DNA of 7,751 bases from QHWK01 sp035315685 (GTDB lineage Bacteria; Acidobacteriota; Vicinamibacteria; Vicinamibacterales; CAVVIG01), in assembly GCA_035315685.1 (NCBI GenBank), contig DATFXR010000046.1:1-7751 (forward strand). The letters are read 5' to 3'. The notes beneath the pieces are model-generated. The model had not been told where the DNA came from. It made no database searches and was given only the letters and a program-made list of their open reading frames with translations. Positions 6,462-7,751 of this stretch are shown here, one piece after another. Position 1 is the stretch's first letter. Every line of letters starts with the position of its first letter. The position numbers were made by a program, and so were the translations under genes.

Positions 6462-6676
6462 AAGGCGGGAAGGCGGAAAGGCGGGAAGGAAGGGCCGAAG
6501 GTTGGAAGGCTGAAAGGCTAAGGCGGAAGGCCGAAAGGCCGAAGGGCGTTCAGCCCTGCCCTTCCGACCTTCAGCCGTTCCCTTCCGACCTTCAGCCTTT
6601 CGTTCCGACCTTCAGCCTGTCCTTCCGCCTTAGGACCTTCGGCCCTTTCGTTCCCGCCTTTCCGCCTTTCCGCCTT
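6462..6676. repeat. Long purine/pyrimidine-asymmetric inverted repeat (AAGGCGG units) between M23 gene and secA
   Basis: The outer arms 6462-6502 and 6635-6676 are complementary at 39 of 42 aligned positions (two mismatches, one gap), enough for a stable cruciform or RNA hairpin. The left arm is nearly all A, G and scattered C, built from 7-8-nt units such as AAGGCGG and AAGGCCGA; the right arm is the pyrimidine-rich counterpart. The inner part pairs less well, with GAAGGGC (6541-6547) against GCCCTTC (6558-6564) near the tip. The right arm is longer because of three tandem copies of a 20-21-nt unit (6559-6620). It starts 7 nt after the M23 stop. No protein is encoded. It is most likely a dispersed intergenic repeat; function is unknown. 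Confidence 0.85.
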
Positions 6677-6703
6677 GTTCAGGCCTTTTTCAGGATCGTG
6701 CGT

Positions 6704-6709
6704 TACAAT
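6704..6709 (+). promoter_or_regulatory. Likely -10 box (TACAAT) for secA
   Basis: TACAAT matches five of six -10 consensus bases and lies 29 nt before the secA ATG, so a transcript would have a leader of about 20-25 nt. No good -35 is seen at normal spacing; TTGTTC (6675-6680) is -35-like but 23 nt away and overlaps the end of the repeat. Confidence 0.4.
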
Positions 6710-6738
6710 CGTTGGATATCCCTGTCGTTACGCCGCTG

Positions 6739-7751
6739 ATGCTGGACACCCTTCTCGCCAAAGTCGTCGGAACCCAGAACGAACGTGAACTGAAACGTTT
6801 GCGCCCGATCGTCACCCGGGTGAACGCGCTGGAGTCGTCCGTACAGTCGCTCAGCGACGAACAGCTGCGGCGCAAGACGACGGAGTTCCGGGAGCGGTTC
6901 GCGAAGGGCGAAACGCTCGACGACCTGTTGCCGGAAGCGTTTGCCGTCGTGCGCGAGACCGGCCGCCGCGTTCTCAACATGCGGCACTTCGACGTGCAGC
7001 TCATCGGCGGCGCCGTCCTACACAAGGGCAAGATCGCGGAGATGAAAACCGGCGAGGGCAAGACGCTCGTCGCGACACTGCCCGCCTACCTGAACGCGCT
7101 CGAAGGCAAGGGCGTCCACGTCGTCACCGTGAACGACTACCTCGCCCGCCGCGACTCGGAGTGGATGGGCAAGATCTACCGCTTCCTTGGCATGTCGGTC
7201 GGCGTGATCCAGCACGATCTCAACGACGCCGAGCGCCAGGTTGCCTATGCCGCCGACATCACCTACGGCACGAACAACGAATTCGGCTTCGACTACCTCC
7301 GCGACAACATGAAGTTCGAGCTGACGTACTACGTCCAGCGCGGGCATCATTTCGCCATCGTGGACGAAGTCGACAGCATCCTCATCGACGAGGCGCGGAC
7401 CCCGCTGATCATTTCGGGGCCTGCCGAGGAATCGACCGACCTCTACTACGAGGTCGATCGCATCATCCCCCGCCTGAAAGCGGGCGCGGTCGTGCGCGGC
7501 GACACGAAGGCCGAAGAGCGCGAGGCGCTCGAGGCCACCGGCGATTACATCAAGGACGAGAAGCACAAGACGGTGACGCTCACCGAGAGCGGCATGGCCA
7601 AGTCGGAGCAGATGCTGGCGCATCGGCTCTCGCCGGGCGGACTCTACCACCCGGACAACATGCCGGTGCTCCACCACATCAATCAGGCGCTGCGCGCGCA
7701 CGTGCTGTTCCACCGCGACGTCGACTACATGGTGAAGGACGGCGAGGTGGT
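6739..7751 (+). CDS. secA: Preprotein translocase ATPase SecA, N-terminal 337 residues (3' truncated by window)
   Basis: SecA drives protein export through SecYEG by ATP hydrolysis at the inner membrane. The frame runs to the window edge without a stop; SecA is usually 800-1000 residues, so roughly 35-40% is visible. Seen: the N-terminal helix MLDTLLAKVVGTQNERELKR, LRHKT-like LSDEQLRRKTTEFRERF, and RHFDVQLIGGAVLHKGKIAEM. Walker A is MKTGEGKT (102-109), followed by VVTVNDYLARRD (129-139), YGTNNEFGFDYLRDN (176-190) and the DEVD Walker B box (209-212) in VDEVDSILIDEARTPLIISG. The preprotein-crosslinking domain starts near residue 228. All nucleotide-binding domain 1 motifs are intact. ATG 6739 matches the usual SecA N-terminus; no Shine-Dalgarno precedes it, and the upstream in-frame TTG at 6712 lies too close to the -10. 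Assignment is certain. Confidence 0.98.
   Translation, partial: MLDTLLAKVVGTQNERELKRLRPIVTRVNALESSVQSLSDEQLRRKTTEFRERFAKGETLDDLLPEAFAVVRETGRRVLNMRHFDVQLIGGAVLHKGKIAEMKTGEGKTLVATLPAYLNALEGKGVHVVTVNDYLARRDSEWMGKIYRFLGMSVGVIQHDLNDAERQVAYAADITYGTNNEFGFDYLRDNMKFELTYYVQRGHHFAIVDEVDSILIDEARTPLIISGPAEESTDLYYEVDRIIPRLKAGAVVRGDTKAEEREALEATGDYIKDEKHKTVTLTESGMAKSEQMLAHRLSPGGLYHPDNMPVLHHINQALRAHVLFHRDVDYMVKDGEV

Noticed and set aside
6462..6676. CRISPR array or coding repeat protein
   Set aside because: Units are short, degenerate and without unique spacers; the structure is an inverted repeat with no cas genes nearby.
6681..6698. Intrinsic terminator at AGGCCTTTTT after the long repeat
   Set aside because: The T-run is short and the only stem directly before it (GCCT/AGGC) is 4 bp; not convincing apart from the large repeat.

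Overview
The window is GC-rich bacterial chromosome with housekeeping genes at both ends and a less familiar pair of genes in the middle. The gene content, the high GC, and intergenic repeats of the ACCACAGAGA..., GGGGCTGGGG..., GTCCGGC-TTTA-GCCGGAC and AAGGCGGAAAGGC... types suggest an Acidobacteriota-like (perhaps Vicinamibacteria-like) or similar environmental lineage. That placement is inference from memory; the window holds no rRNA or other decisive marker.

Layout from left to right: (1) the 3' third of a ComM/YifB-type AAA+ ATPase gene (+), ending at 493. (2) A 0.3-kb gap with a long imperfect inverted repeat, a -10-like box and a strong Shine-Dalgarno. (3) A 1018-codon open frame (+, 796-3852) for a large protein that I cannot assign to a family; its Shine-Dalgarno/ATG pair is one frame out, which suggests a 1-base indel or an odd start. 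(4) A 108-bp convergent gap holding two further repeats. (5) A secreted alpha/beta hydrolase on the minus strand (3961-5283). (6) A divergent 253-bp gap without repeats of these kinds. (7) A membrane-anchored M23 zinc metallopeptidase with all catalytic residues (5537-6454, +). (8) A 215-bp purine/pyrimidine-asymmetric inverted repeat. (9) The first 337 codons of secA (6739 to the window end, +).

The genes touch on DNA uptake/processing (ComM), an unknown function, envelope hydrolysis (esterase-like hydrolase, peptidoglycan endopeptidase) and protein export (SecA). The hydrolase and the M23 protein both carry export or membrane signals that would use SecA, but nothing shows a dedicated system. 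No phage, CRISPR, transposase, tRNA or rRNA is visible. The most striking non-coding pattern is that repeat elements lie within about 7 nt of every gene 3' end in the window, while the one gap bounded only by gene starts has none.
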